64,000 bases of DNA from Herbaspirillum sp. meg3 (GCF_002257565.1 NZ_CP022736.1:5332001-5396000), one strand, 5' to 3'. Shown: positions 24,792 to 34,669, counted from the stretch's first letter. The notes: generated by a model not told the origin, from the sequence alone. A program made the numbers and translations.

Positions 24792-26333
24792 ATGAAAAAT
24801 CTAAAAATCGGCGTACGTCTCGGCATCGGCTTTGTCATCATTCTGATGCTGATGGTCGTCATGCTGGGCATTAGCATCTGGCGCCTGCAGCAGATCAATG
24901 CGGCGGTTGTCTCTATGACGGGTGACTCGATCACCAACGAACGCAATGCGAACGAATGGCTGGCCGTGATACGCGAAAGCGGCATCCGCACATTGGCTGT
25001 GATCAAGACGGAAGATCCTGACGCACAACAATTTTTCCAGGCGCAAATCGCTGCTGAGTCTGCCCGTATCGCACCGCTGCGTAAAAAGATCGAAGAGATC
25101 AATACCGCGCCGCAAGAAATTGCGGCATTAGCCGAGATCAACAAAATCCGTGATGTGTACCAGGCCGCCCGCAACGATATTTTCAAGGTGAAAAAAGCCG
25201 GCGACCTCGATGCGGTCAAGAAAATGACCGCAGAAAAATTCACGCCCTTGTATATTTCTTACACCGACGCAGTCGCCAAGTTCCGCGACATGCAACGGCA
25301 GGAGATCACCAATTCGGCGGAAGCTGTCGGCAACTATTACTCTTCCAGCCGCAGCATGCTGATCATCCTCGGTGCGGTTGAACTGGTGCTGGGCGGCGTG
25401 TTGGCATGGCTGTTGACGGTCAGCATTACGCGTCCGCTGACTCAGGCCGTCGGCATTGCCGAGACGGTGGCATCGGGCGACCTGAGCTCCACCATCGTCT
25501 CTAGCGGCAAAGATGAAACCGGCCAGTTGCTGACCGCATTGAAGACGATGAATGACAACCTGCTCAATATCGTCAGCCAGGTGCGCACCGGCACGGATAC
25601 CATCAGCACCGCATCGAGTGAAATCGCCAGCGGCAATCTCGACCTGTCTTCACGCACTGAACAGCAGGCAGGCTCGCTGGAAGAAACTGCTTCGGCGATG
25701 GAAGAACTGACCTCTACCGTGAAGCAGAATGCGGACAATGCACGCCAGGCAAATCAACTCGCCGTATCGGCATCGGAGGTCGCGGTGCAAGGCGGCACCG
25801 TAGTCGGTCAGGTGGTCGATACCATGGGCTCGATCAACGATTCTTCGCGCAAGATCGTCGACATCATCAGCGTCATCGATGGCATCGCTTTCCAGACCAA
25901 TATCCTGGCGTTGAACGCCGCAGTGGAAGCCGCGCGCGCCGGCGAACAAGGCCGAGGCTTTGCGGTGGTGGCATCCGAAGTGCGCAGTCTGGCGCAACGT
26001 TCTTCAGCCGCCGCGAAAGAAATCAAAACCCTGATCGACGACTCCGTGTCGAAAGTCGATGTCGGCAGCAAGCTCGTCGTGCAAGCCGGTGAGACGATGA
26101 ATGAAGTGGTCGCCAGCGTCAAACGCGTGACCGACATCGTCAGCGAAATCAGCTCGGCCAGCCAGGAGCAAAGCGCAGGCATCAACGAAGTCGGCCAGGC
26201 GATCACGCTCATGGATGAGGCGACTCAACAAAACGCGGCACTGGTGGAGCAAGCCGCCGCTGCCGCGCAATCGCTACAGGATCAGGCCGGCCGCCTGGCG
26301 CAGGTGGTCAGCATCTTCAAACTGGCGCGCTGA
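24792..26333 (+). CDS. Methyl-accepting chemotaxis protein (36H class)
   Basis: Transmembrane chemoreceptor of 513 residues. It has a membrane segment (about 11-31), a periplasmic four-helix-bundle sensor (about 32-190, DUF/4HB_MCP type), a second membrane segment (about 193-215), HAMP (about 215-267) and a long signalling coiled coil. The hairpin tip (NILALNAAVEAARAGEQGRG then FAVVASEVRSLAQRS) is the conserved CheA/CheW contact. There is no C-terminal CheR-tethering pentapeptide; it ends IFKLAR. AGGAG precedes ATG 24792. No other chemotaxis genes are near. The ligand is unknown. Confidence 0.95.
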   Translation: MKNLKIGVRLGIGFVIILMLMVVMLGISIWRLQQINAAVVSMTGDSITNERNANEWLAVIRESGIRTLAVIKTEDPDAQQFFQAQIAAESARIAPLRKKIEEINTAPQEIAALAEINKIRDVYQAARNDIFKVKKAGDLDAVKKMTAEKFTPLYISYTDAVAKFRDMQRQEITNSAEAVGNYYSSSRSMLIILGAVELVLGGVLAWLLTVSITRPLTQAVGIAETVASGDLSSTIVSSGKDETGQLLTALKTMNDNLLNIVSQVRTGTDTISTASSEIASGNLDLSSRTEQQAGSLEETASAMEELTSTVKQNADNARQANQLAVSASEVAVQGGTVVGQVVDTMGSINDSSRKIVDIISVIDGIAFQTNILALNAAVEAARAGEQGRGFAVVASEVRSLAQRSSAAAKEIKTLIDDSVSKVDVGSKLVVQAGETMNEVVASVKRVTDIVSEISSASQEQSAGINEVGQAITLMDEATQQNAALVEQAAAAAQSLQDQAGRLAQVVSIFKLAR

Positions 26334-26365
26334 TCGGGCACTCCGGCAGGAAACCGTCACACAAA

Positions 26366-26405
26366 GAAAAACCGGTTCGACTCTTGCGAGAGCGAACCGG
26401 TTTTT
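26366..26405. terminator. Rho-independent terminator after the chemoreceptor
   Basis: AAAAACCGGTTCG and CGAACCGGTTTTT form a 13-bp stem around a 13-base loop, followed by more T's. It also faces the convergent ybeD gene. Confidence 0.88.
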
Positions 26406-26431
26406 TTACGTCTTGCCGAATGACTGATGGC

Positions 26432-26704
26432 TTACAGCACGAACTTGACCATCTCATGCCCTGACAAGGCGCGATACAGGTTGTCGAGCTGCTCGCGGCT
26501 TGTCGCGCGAACGGTGACGGTCAGCGACAGGTATTTGCCCTGCGAGGAAGGACGCATTTCGACCTTGCCGGCGTGGAAAGTGGGATCGTATTCCGTGATC
26601 ATGTCAACGATGGTATTGGCGAACTCATCGTGCATGATGCCGACGACTTTGATGGGAAAGTCGCTCGGATATTCGATCAGGGATTCTTCGGTAGGAGCTG
26701 GCAT
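26432..26704 (-). CDS. ybeD: DUF493 / YbeD family protein
   Basis: Small protein of 90 residues, the normal size for YbeD. It has the ferredoxin-like fold pattern: FPIKVVGIMHDEFANTIVDM then KGKYLSLTVTVRATSREQLD-type strand and helix, ending LYRALSGHEMVKFVL. The biochemical role is not established; the gene is a classic neighbour of lipB. Here it follows the D-amino-acid aminotransferase, but lipB is now about 3.6 kb away, separated by the chemoreceptor, LysR and DUF2917 genes. Confidence 0.92.
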   Translation of the reverse strand: MPAPTEESLIEYPSDFPIKVVGIMHDEFANTIVDMITEYDPTFHAGKVEMRPSSQGKYLSLTVTVRATSREQLDNLYRALSGHEMVKFVL

Positions 26705-26840
26705 GGTGTACGGCTTTCGACTTTCAATAGGGACTGCGAGGAACTGCGCCTATTTTACGCCATGCACCAGCCGGTTTGCGCATGTCTTGCCAATTGACAA
26801 TAAAAGGCCGGACATGCGTCAGTGAGTCATCAAAAGCGCT

Positions 26841-27695
26841 TTATGACAGCGCGGCTTTGGCATCCTGGTAAGCCGCGTAGAGCTTGGCGAACACCGGGCC
26901 GGGCTTGCCGTTGCCGACGCTCTTGTCGTCGATGGTCACTACCGGCAACACTTCCTTGGTGGCCGAGGACAACAGCACTTCATCGGCAGCGAAAACTTCT
27001 TCCTGCGTGATGCGGCGCGCTTCGAACACGATGCCTTGCGACTTGCACAATTCTTCGATCAGGCCGTAGCGGATGCCTTCCAGAATCAGGTTGTCTTTCG
27101 GCGGCGCCGACAGCTTGCCGTCCTTGACGATCCAGACGTTGGACGACGACGCTTCGCTGAGGAAACCGTCGCGGAACTGGATCGCTTCGGTGACTTCGTG
27201 CTCGGCGGCGTATTGCGCGGCAAGCACGTTGCCCAGCAGGGAGGTCGACTTGATCTGGCAATTCAACCAGCGCTTGTCTTGCATGGTCACGCATGCCACG
27301 CCCTTGGCGCGCACTTCAGCCGACGGCACCGCCAGCGGGCTGGTCATCATGAACACGGTCGGCGTGACCGGATCCTTGGGGAAAGCATGGCCGCGCTTGG
27401 CGACGCCGCGCGTGACCTGGATGTAGACGATCTGATCATTGAGATCGTTGGCCTGCACCACGCGATCGATCAGCGCCAGCCATTCGGCTTCGCTATGCGG
27501 ATTTGTAATACCGATGGTGCCGAGGCTGCGGAACAGGCGCGCAATGTGGTGCGTGCCGCGGAACGGTTTGCGGGCATACATCGGGATGACTTCGTAGACG
27601 CCGTCGCCAAATATGAAGCCGCGATCAAGCACAGGGATGCGGGCTTCGGAGAGCGGCGTCATGTCGCCGTTAAGGTACACGATGGGATCGTTCAT
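26841..27695 (-). CDS. D-amino-acid aminotransferase (class IV PLP enzyme)
   Basis: Fold-type IV PLP transaminase of 284 residues that would interconvert D-amino acids and 2-oxo acids, supplying D-Ala or D-Glu. The N-terminus YLNGDMTPLSEARIPVLDRG and GFIFGDGVYEVI are family marks; the PLP lysine is K149 in NCQIKSTSLLGN. The C-terminal EVLLSSATKEVLPVVTIDDK is typical. I start it at MNDPIVYLNG (27695). It is next to ybeD as in other betaproteobacteria, where this set links cell-wall and lipoate genes. Confidence 0.93.
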   Translation of the reverse strand: MNDPIVYLNGDMTPLSEARIPVLDRGFIFGDGVYEVIPMYARKPFRGTHHIARLFRSLGTIGITNPHSEAEWLALIDRVVQANDLNDQIVYIQVTRGVAKRGHAFPKDPVTPTVFMMTSPLAVPSAEVRAKGVACVTMQDKRWLNCQIKSTSLLGNVLAAQYAAEHEVTEAIQFRDGFLSEASSSNVWIVKDGKLSAPPKDNLILEGIRYGLIEELCKSQGIVFEARRITQEEVFAADEVLLSSATKEVLPVVTIDDKSVGNGKPGPVFAKLYAAYQDAKAALS

Positions 27696-27783
27696 GGGAG
27701 CGTTTGTTAAGAGAGTTATCGGAGCTTGTATCGGGAATAAAGACATTCTTGCACAGACACGCGCATGCCGTTATGCAAAGTAA

Positions 27784-27820
27784 GCATTGCGCGATGCCGC
27801 GCATCGGCGTCGCGCAATGT
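27784..27820. terminator. Strong hairpin after the SbmA-like ABC gene
   Basis: Arms CATTGCGCGA (27785-27794) and TCGCGCAATG (27810-27819) with further inner pairing. It lies just beyond the stop of the leftward ABC gene, but no clear T-run follows on that strand. Confidence 0.45.
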
Positions 27821-27832
27821 CATGCAACATTA

Positions 27833-29575
27833 TTAAAGCGGCTGAATGCTAAGGCGGCTCACGCTGTCGCCCGGCGCATTGTCGCGATTGGAAAAATGCC
27901 AGCGCTCCTGGTGATAGCGCGCCACCGTTTCGCGGTGGGCGATGCTGACGATGGCCGACTGCGGCAGTTCTTCCTGCAGCAGGGAGTACAAGGCCTCTTC
28001 GGTTTCGCCATCCATGGCGCTGCTGGCTTCATCGAGGAAAACCACTTCCGGACGCGTGAGGAACACGCGTGCAAACGCCAGACGCTGCTGCTCGCCGGGC
28101 GACAGGCGGTTGCCCCAGTTGTTGTGGACGTCGAGCTGGTCTTTCAAGTGCGACAAGCGGCACAGATCGAGATAGTGACGCATGGCCAGATCGGTGTATG
28201 CCGCCTCGTCCGCCGGATACGCCAGCGCCGTGCGCAGCGTGCCGATCGGCAGGTAACTCGATTGCGGCACGAACATCAGTTTGGACTTGTGCGGAATCTG
28301 GATGTCGCCGCCGCCGTACGGCCAGATGCCAGCGATGGCGCGGAACAGTGTCGACTTGCCGCAACCCGACGGACCGCTGACGAGGATGCGTTCCCCCGGA
28401 TGAATCGTCCCATTGACGCCGGCGATCAACGCGCTGCCGTCAGGCAAAGCCAGATCGACCTTTTCAAGCAGAATGGCGCCGACGTTGTTGCGTTCTACCG
28501 AGATGCTGGCAGGCTGCTTCTGCGCCTGCTCAACCGCGAGGTTGAAACCGGCCAGACGGTTGATGCTGGCCTTCCAGTCGGCCAGTGTGGTGAAGGCATT
28601 GATGAACCATGACAAGGCGTCCTGCACCTGGCCGAAGGCGCTGCTGAGCTGCATCAGCACGCCCAGCGATATGGCGCCCGAGAAGTAGCGCGGCGCCGCA
28701 ACCAGCAGCGGGAAAATGATCGCGAACTGGCCGTAGAAGTTGGTCGCGATATTCAGGCTCTTGGTGGTGCGCATGATGGCCCACCAGTTTTGGCGGATAT
28801 CTTCGAAACGCAGATTGAGTTCGCCGCGTTCGCGATGCTCGCCGCGATACAGTGCGATCGCTTCGGCATGTTCGCGGATGCGGATCAGGCCGAAGCGGTA
28901 GTTCGCTTCGAAGCGCTCCTGATTGAAACTCTGTACCACCAGCGGCTTGCCGATCCACCAGATGATCCACGAACCGACGCCGGCGTAAGCAATCGCAAAC
29001 CACACCATGTAGCCGGGAATCACCCATTCGCGATTCATCAGAGCGAACGACACCGGGCCGCTGATGGCCCACAGGATGCCGACAAACGATACCAGCGTGA
29101 CGGCGCTGGAGATGAAGCCCAGCACAAGGCTGATGGTGTTCGACGTCAGCGAGCGCAGATCCTCGGCGATACGCTGATCGGGGTTATCGGCGATGTGGCC
29201 CTGCTCCATCCGGTAGTAAGCGTGATGCGCCAGCCATTTCTCCATGTACTTGTCGGTCATCCAGCTACGCCAGCGAATCTGCAGCGACTGTGTCAGATAG
29301 ATGCGCGCGGTGGCGACGACGATATAAGCAAAGGCCAAGTAGCTGAACTGCCACAGCAGTGCCTTGAAGGCGACGTAATCCTTGTTTTGCATGGAATCGT
29401 ACATGGTGCGATTCCAGTCGGTGATGAGCACGTTGATATAGACCATGACCAGCACCAGCGCGATGATGACTGCGAGCAGGCCCCAGGCTTTCCATCGTTC
29501 CTCGGAGATCCAGTATGGTTTGATGAGCTGCCAGATGGCGCGGCGGTCGAAGGCTTTTTTCTTGTTGGCTGTCAT
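27833..29575 (-). CDS. ABC transporter, fused permease-ATPase of the SbmA/BacA-YddA type
   Basis: Half-transporter of 580 residues. The membrane domain (about 30-330) is of the ABC_membrane_2/BacA type seen in YddA and peroxisomal ABCD proteins: IDWNRTMYDSMQ-like start, YLTQSLQIRWRSWMTDKYME and NPDQRIAEDLRSL (the EAA-like coupling loop). The ATPase domain has Walker A SGPSGCGKST (about 394-403), signature LSPGEQQRLAFARV (about 487-500) and Walker B VVFLDEASSAMD. It would act as a dimer in the inner membrane on a peptide, lipid or cobalamin-like substrate. GGAA precedes ATG 29575. It is divergent from a second ABC protein. Confidence 0.9.
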   Translation of the reverse strand: MTANKKKAFDRRAIWQLIKPYWISEERWKAWGLLAVIIALVLVMVYINVLITDWNRTMYDSMQNKDYVAFKALLWQFSYLAFAYIVVATARIYLTQSLQIRWRSWMTDKYMEKWLAHHAYYRMEQGHIADNPDQRIAEDLRSLTSNTISLVLGFISSAVTLVSFVGILWAISGPVSFALMNREWVIPGYMVWFAIAYAGVGSWIIWWIGKPLVVQSFNQERFEANYRFGLIRIREHAEAIALYRGEHRERGELNLRFEDIRQNWWAIMRTTKSLNIATNFYGQFAIIFPLLVAAPRYFSGAISLGVLMQLSSAFGQVQDALSWFINAFTTLADWKASINRLAGFNLAVEQAQKQPASISVERNNVGAILLEKVDLALPDGSALIAGVNGTIHPGERILVSGPSGCGKSTLFRAIAGIWPYGGGDIQIPHKSKLMFVPQSSYLPIGTLRTALAYPADEAAYTDLAMRHYLDLCRLSHLKDQLDVHNNWGNRLSPGEQQRLAFARVFLTRPEVVFLDEASSAMDGETEEALYSLLQEELPQSAIVSIAHRETVARYHQERWHFSNRDNAPGDSVSRLSIQPL

Positions 29576-29820
29576 GTGAGTTCCGGAAGGGTTCTGTGCA
29601 AGATCATCTGCGATGATAAGCAATCCGGAAGATTTCGGCTTTGGAATAAATGCAACCAAGTGCAACCGGACGCCAGCTGGCAGTAATCGTCAGCCCGCAG
29701 CAAGCTACCCGCCCCGTTTTGGTGAACGGGTTAAAATCTCTGTTCTTCGCCGCACCGACGCTGTCCACATGAGTTGTCATGTGCGCATACCGGTCCTCTT
29801 GGCGATACTTTGGAGATTGC

Positions 29821-31662
29821 ATGCTCGCATGGTTTGAAAAACTGGTTCACCCCTACCCCGACACTATTCCCAAACCGCCGCCGCGCGGCTTTACCGCGTT
29901 CATCTGGGCCTGTACCAAGGGTCTGCGCCGCTACATCGTTGCGATGACGACGCTGACCGCGATCATCGGTGCGTTTGAAGCGCTGCTGTTCGCGATGATG
30001 GGCCGCATCGTCGACTGGCTCAGCCACATCGAGCCGTCGCAGCTGTGGACGCAGGAACGCAGCAGCCTGCTGTGGCTGGCCGTGGTGCTGATCGGCAGCC
30101 CGGTGCTGATTGCGCTGCAGACCTTCTTCAAGCATCAGACGATGGCAGGCGCTTTTCCGATGATGCTGCGCTGGAAATTTCATCGCCTGATGCTCAACCA
30201 AAGCATGAGTTTCTATCAGGACGAATTCGCCGGCCGCGTTGCCGCCAAGGTGATGCAAACGGCCCTCGCAGTACGCGACGTGTGCATGATCATGGGCGAC
30301 ATCCTGGTGTTCGTGATGATCTACTTCGTCACCATGGCCGCTGTGGTTGGCGGCTTCGATGTGTGGATGCTGCTGCCTTTCTTCGGCTGGCTGGTGCTGT
30401 ACATGGCGGCACTGCGCTACTTCGTGCCGCGCCTGTCCAAAGTGGCGCGCAATCAGGCTGATGCACGCTCGCTGATGACCGGCCGCATCACCGATGCGTA
30501 CACCAACATCGCCACCGTCAAACTTTTTTCGCACGCCGGTCGCGAGGCTGGTTATGCACGCAGCGCGATGCAGGATTTCCTGGTCACGGTGAATCGCCAG
30601 ATGCGTCTGGTGAGCGGCTTTGAAATCGTCAATCACTCGCTCAACATGGTGCTGATTCTGTCGACCGCCGGCGTTGCACTGTGGCTGTGGACGCAGGGCC
30701 AGATCGGCATCGGCGCGGTGGCTGCAGCGACCGCGATGGCCCTGCGCCTGAACGGTATCGCGCACTGGGTGATGTGGGAAATGGCGGCGCTGTTCGAACA
30801 CGTCGGCACCGTGCAGGACGGCATCAACACACTGTCGCGTGCGCATGAGGTGAAAGATTTGCCGGACGCGCAACCGCTGGAGGTGAAGCGCGGCGAACTG
30901 CGTTTTGAAAACGTGAGCTTCGCCTACGGCGCCACCGGCCCGGATACGCGCCAGGTGATCGACAAGCTGAACCTGAACATCCGGCCCGGCGAAAAGATCG
31001 GCCTGGTCGGCCGCTCCGGCGCGGGCAAGTCGACCATCGTCAATCTGCTGCTGCGCTTTTACGACGTCGAACAAGGCCGCGTGCTGATCGACGGTCAGGA
31101 TATCGCGCACGTCACGCAGGACAGCCTGCGCGCACAAGTCGGCATGGTGACGCAGGATACCTCGCTGCTGCATCGCTCGGTGCGCGACAATATTCTTTAT
31201 GGCCGTCCTGATGCCGGCGATGAGGACATGATCGCCGCCGCACACCGCGCCGAGGCGCATGAGTTCATCGGCAATCTGGCTGACGCGCATGGCCGCAAGG
31301 GCTATGACGCGCATGTCGGCGAGCGTGGTGTGAAACTGTCCGGCGGACAGCGCCAGCGTATTGCGATCGCCCGCGTGATGCTGAAGGATGCGCCTATCCT
31401 GCTGCTGGACGAAGCCACCAGTGCGCTCGACTCGGAAGTCGAAGCGGCCATCCAGGAAAGCCTGTATCGCCTCATGGAAGGCAAGACCGTCGTCGCCATC
31501 GCGCACCGGCTGTCGACCATCGCCGCGATGGACAGGCTGATCGTGCTTGATCAGGGCCGCATCGTCGAGCAAGGCAGCCATCAGGAGCTGCTGGCGCACA
31601 ACGGTCTGTATGCGCGCCTGTGGTCGCATCAGAGTGGCGGTTTCCTCGGCGAGGAAGCCTGA
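29821..31662 (+). CDS. ABC multidrug/lipid exporter, fused permease-ATPase (MsbA-like)
   Basis: Type IV ABC half-exporter of 613 residues. Six membrane helices (about 35-335) precede the ATPase domain with Walker A GRSGAGKST (about 397-405), Q-loop MVTQDTSLLHRSV, signature LSGGQRQRIAIARV (about 506-519), Walker B ILLLDEATSALD and the switch histidine in VVAIAHRLSTIA. It is likely a homodimer moving lipid or drug-like molecules outward. GGAG precedes ATG 29821. It is divergent from the SbmA-like ABC gene across 245 bases. Confidence 0.93.
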   Translation: MLAWFEKLVHPYPDTIPKPPPRGFTAFIWACTKGLRRYIVAMTTLTAIIGAFEALLFAMMGRIVDWLSHIEPSQLWTQERSSLLWLAVVLIGSPVLIALQTFFKHQTMAGAFPMMLRWKFHRLMLNQSMSFYQDEFAGRVAAKVMQTALAVRDVCMIMGDILVFVMIYFVTMAAVVGGFDVWMLLPFFGWLVLYMAALRYFVPRLSKVARNQADARSLMTGRITDAYTNIATVKLFSHAGREAGYARSAMQDFLVTVNRQMRLVSGFEIVNHSLNMVLILSTAGVALWLWTQGQIGIGAVAAATAMALRLNGIAHWVMWEMAALFEHVGTVQDGINTLSRAHEVKDLPDAQPLEVKRGELRFENVSFAYGATGPDTRQVIDKLNLNIRPGEKIGLVGRSGAGKSTIVNLLLRFYDVEQGRVLIDGQDIAHVTQDSLRAQVGMVTQDTSLLHRSVRDNILYGRPDAGDEDMIAAAHRAEAHEFIGNLADAHGRKGYDAHVGERGVKLSGGQRQRIAIARVMLKDAPILLLDEATSALDSEVEAAIQESLYRLMEGKTVVAIAHRLSTIAAMDRLIVLDQGRIVEQGSHQELLAHNGLYARLWSHQSGGFLGEEA

Positions 31663-31793
31663 TGGCATCGGATTGGTGCGGCTCCACACACCTTATGTCC
31701 AACCATCCAAATCTATACGTAGAAGTATCGCGATGATTTATTGCAAGGGAGGCACAAATTGATACGAGGCATTCTGTCGCAATTTTTTGGCAA

Positions 31794-31833
31794 ATAGCTT
31801 CTTTTGAAATCAGCAGAAGCTATCGGGTTTTTC
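31794..31833 (+). terminator. Terminator-like hairpin between the ABC exporter and the effector gene
   Basis: ATAGCTTCT (31794-31802) pairs with AGAAGCTAT (31815-31823), followed by CGGGTTTTTC. Confidence 0.6.
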
Positions 31834-31895
31834 TTTGTAGGCAATGCAAATAAGATCAACGATCTCGTTGCATGACTACTCGAAGGAAACTCAGC

Positions 31896-33839
31896 ATGGC
31901 TATTGTGAACTACCCCATTAAAACAAATTGCTTCGATGGCAAGCCAGCAAAGTCAGGCTACCAACATCCCGACGCAATGAATCCATGTGAACGCACCATG
32001 GATACCTTCGGCAACTTCAACTGGAAATCCTTCGAAACGCCCGAGAGCTATCAAGTATGGGCGCGTGCCGATCTGCCCATCAACATGCCCGGCATTGTTA
32101 TCTTCGTGCATGGCGTCAATTCCGAAGGAGAGTGGTACGACGTGGCGGAAAAAGCTTTGTGCGCAGGATTGAACGAGCGGCTCAATCGCGATGATCTCAA
32201 AACAAATAGATACCTTACCCAAGATCCAAAAACAGAAGAGCCTATCCGTCGTCAGCTAGATCCCGACAACGACGGTCGCTCCCCCGTCATCCGCTTCTAC
32301 TGGGGCTACCGCGCCCCAAAGGGATCTGAGGGCAAATGGCGCATCCCGCTAAAAAATCCCGACCAGCTCGACCACGCCACCTACGACCCCGTTAAAAACA
32401 AGGATGCCGAAGACCTCTGGTACTGGGGCGGCGGCCCTTTCCAGAACGGCACCAACAGCCTGCAACAGCTCTGGAACAAGGAGGGGTTTAGTCGTCATGT
32501 ACTGGGCTTCGACATGCAGCACCTGAACACCGAGGTAGAGCGGCAACTGAACGATGCGCCACCACGCGAGTATTTCGCCCATGCTGCGCAACGATTGGCC
32601 AATCTGATCGACACCATCCGCGAACAGTCCCTCAATAGCGTGACACTGCTTTCGCACAGTCAGGGCACCATGATCGCGCTGGCGGCGACCTTGTTGTGCA
32701 AGAAGCGGCCGCCCGATGCCGTCATGCTCATGAACTCGCCCTATGCCCTGACCGACAAGATCACTGACGCCCTGACAGTCGGCGGTGACCGCCCCACCGA
32801 CGGCGCGCGGCTGCGCACCTTGCAGGCCATCGTCGACAAGCTGCGGCCCAATCAGCAGTTCTTCAATCAGAAGCGGCTCGATTGCCTGCGTGTGGGCGCC
32901 ACCAAGTGCGGCCAAATGCATTTCTGGAAACCCGACATCGTCCACCCCTGCGGCACACCCGAGCGCGACAACCATGGGCGGCTGTACAACTATTTCAACC
33001 CGCATGACCGTGTCATGGGATCCACGCCATTGCAAAGCATAGGCTGGCAAGGCATCCCCGGCGGCGTGCTGTTCGGCATGCAGGATGTGGTCAAGCAGCG
33101 CATGCTCGCGCGCGGCACGTCATGCGGTGACGAACCGGCATTGACGCCTTTCGGCACCTTGCCCCGCATTCCCGATCCGGAACCGGGTGTGATGCCTACC
33201 GACTTCTGGAACAAGAACAAGCCCATCGCCAAGTTCGGCAAGCTGTGGTCAGAACCGCCGCAGGATCAGATGGTGTCCGTCAATGCCGAGAAGGTGCCTA
33301 ATCCACTGACTGCCGAGGAGATGAGTAAGCCTGTGGATGTCACAGATGACAGTAAGCCAGTTTATTTTGACCGGGCTCCTCATACAGCCAGAAAGTGGGG
33401 AGCAATTGATCCCAAGACAGGGCGATATTGGGAACCTGATTTTCCTGCTTACAAATCCATCTATCAGGCTGAAAACTATATGAACCGCGACGACGTGTAC
33501 AGTCCGGGCGGCAAGAAGCGAGAACTGGAGACGCAGGAGGAAATGCAAGAACGCATCACGAACTGGTATCCGATGCCGCCCAATCACAGCACCATGCCCA
33601 TGCACGTCGAGTTCATGAAGCGCGTAGTGGCTTACGACCTGCCAATCGGCTATGCCGAGAGCTACACCTTGCAGGATTGGGCCCGGCTTATCCGTCTGGC
33701 CGACTGGACCAGCTTTCAGGATGACTACTTCGCCGAAGGAAAATTAGCCGTGCCAGCCAAGCCACCTGGCCTTGACCCCGAGACAGTCAGCGAACAGCAA
33801 CGCAGGGCCGATGAAGCACGCATTCACAATGGCGCATGA
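31896..33839 (+). CDS. Type VI secretion lipase effector, Tle3-like (alpha/beta hydrolase with DUF3274)
   Basis: Protein of 647 residues without a signal peptide. The alpha/beta-hydrolase core has the oxyanion strand VIFVHGVNSEGEW (about 68-80) and the nucleophile elbow SHSQG with serine 255, a variant of GxSxG as in Tle3-type phospholipases. The C-terminal third (from about 390) fits the DUF3274 extension of these effectors. GAAGGA precedes ATG 31896. Such effectors are injected by the T6SS and hydrolyse phospholipids of a target cell's membrane. The stop overlaps the start of a lipoprotein gene by ATGA, the normal effector-immunity coupling. No vgrG, PAAR or T6SS structural gene is in the window. 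Assignment to Tle3 is by motif and context. Confidence 0.82.
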   Translation: MAIVNYPIKTNCFDGKPAKSGYQHPDAMNPCERTMDTFGNFNWKSFETPESYQVWARADLPINMPGIVIFVHGVNSEGEWYDVAEKALCAGLNERLNRDDLKTNRYLTQDPKTEEPIRRQLDPDNDGRSPVIRFYWGYRAPKGSEGKWRIPLKNPDQLDHATYDPVKNKDAEDLWYWGGGPFQNGTNSLQQLWNKEGFSRHVLGFDMQHLNTEVERQLNDAPPREYFAHAAQRLANLIDTIREQSLNSVTLLSHSQGTMIALAATLLCKKRPPDAVMLMNSPYALTDKITDALTVGGDRPTDGARLRTLQAIVDKLRPNQQFFNQKRLDCLRVGATKCGQMHFWKPDIVHPCGTPERDNHGRLYNYFNPHDRVMGSTPLQSIGWQGIPGGVLFGMQDVVKQRMLARGTSCGDEPALTPFGTLPRIPDPEPGVMPTDFWNKNKPIAKFGKLWSEPPQDQMVSVNAEKVPNPLTAEEMSKPVDVTDDSKPVYFDRAPHTARKWGAIDPKTGRYWEPDFPAYKSIYQAENYMNRDDVYSPGGKKRELETQEEMQERITNWYPMPPNHSTMPMHVEFMKRVVAYDLPIGYAESYTLQDWARLIRLADWTSFQDDYFAEGKLAVPAKPPGLDPETVSEQQRRADEARIHNGA

Positions 33840-34591
33840 AGCTCCTTCCGACGACTAAGACAAAGAAAGCAACCAACATGATGAAGATATTAAAAATGAT
33901 CGGTACCGCCTTGCTGGTGCTCAGCGTGACGGCATGCGTCAATCATGATGACTACTACCGTTCCGATCAATACAGGAAGCCGGCTCCGCCCCCAACATAT
34001 GACGTGCCGCCACAGGTCATCTATCGGATTGACGATCATCGTTATATTTCTCTGGAAAACTACGATCATTGCAACGGGGAGAATTACTACATCGATACCA
34101 AAGCGGGCATACGTACGCAAATCATGAGCGGCAATTTGAGCCTATATCAGGGACGCCTCAGTATCGCAGACCCGACCGGTATGAATATTGTTATCCCTGA
34201 AGCACCGGGAGGATCATGCGGAGACAAAGGCTGCAATGTCTATCTGGGCTATTCCAGCGATGGCGGAAGAACGTTCAAGTATAAGAAATATATGCAAAGC
34301 GCCTCTCCCCACAGGGACTCCGAAAACTACTCCATCCTCGTCGCCAAGGATGGGTTTTATGTGGTGGAGACATCGGAGTATGCGAAAGGAAAGTTTGATT
34401 CGTATGTACGGAGATATCCACTTTTCCCGGGTCTTGATTTCGATAATCGCAGCCCTTATCCAGAGGGAATTAGCGGTGAGACTTTTTCTACATCGAAAAA
34501 ACCTCTTCCCAATTTGCGTACGCCTTCCGGCCAAGACCGTTTTACTTGCGACGCCAGCATCCGTCCCAGCAACCTGCCCAAGAAGAAATAG
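33836..34591 (+). CDS. Tli3-like immunity lipoprotein, copy 1
   Basis: Lipoprotein of 251 residues; the lipobox LSVTAC lies near residue 33, so it should be periplasmic, where it could bind the lipase effector. The mature part (PPQVIYRIDDHRYISLENYD and GRLSIADPTGMNIVIPEAPG) has no enzyme motif. It begins at an ATGA overlap with the effector stop; MMKILK at 33878 is an alternative start giving a more usual signal peptide. About three quarters of residues match copy 2 at 35620, with divergence focused on the signal peptide and a stretch near residues 175-220. The immunity role is inferred. Confidence 0.75.
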   Translation: MKLLPTTKTKKATNMMKILKMIGTALLVLSVTACVNHDDYYRSDQYRKPAPPPTYDVPPQVIYRIDDHRYISLENYDHCNGENYYIDTKAGIRTQIMSGNLSLYQGRLSIADPTGMNIVIPEAPGGSCGDKGCNVYLGYSSDGGRTFKYKKYMQSASPHRDSENYSILVAKDGFYVVETSEYAKGKFDSYVRRYPLFPGLDFDNRSPYPEGISGETFSTSKKPLPNLRTPSGQDRFTCDASIRPSNLPKKK

Positions 34592-34633
34592 GTTTTTGCC
34601 CCTGCTAATGATGGCAAGCACGGTCTTGTCCAC

Positions 34634-34669
34634 ACAGACTAAACGTGACCGAAGTGTTCCGTAGTCTGT
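34634..34669. repeat. Short inverted repeat between the two effector/immunity units
   Basis: ACAGACTA (34634-34641) and TAGTCTGT (34662-34669) flank 20 bases. It lies just before the left junction of the duplicated block; it may be a terminator remnant or a recombination relic. Confidence 0.4.

Noticed and set aside
29731..31689. A 652-codon open frame on the minus strand across the MsbA-like gene
   Set aside because: It is antisense to a clear ABC exporter and has a His/Gln/Arg-rich composition typical of frame shadows in GC-rich DNA.
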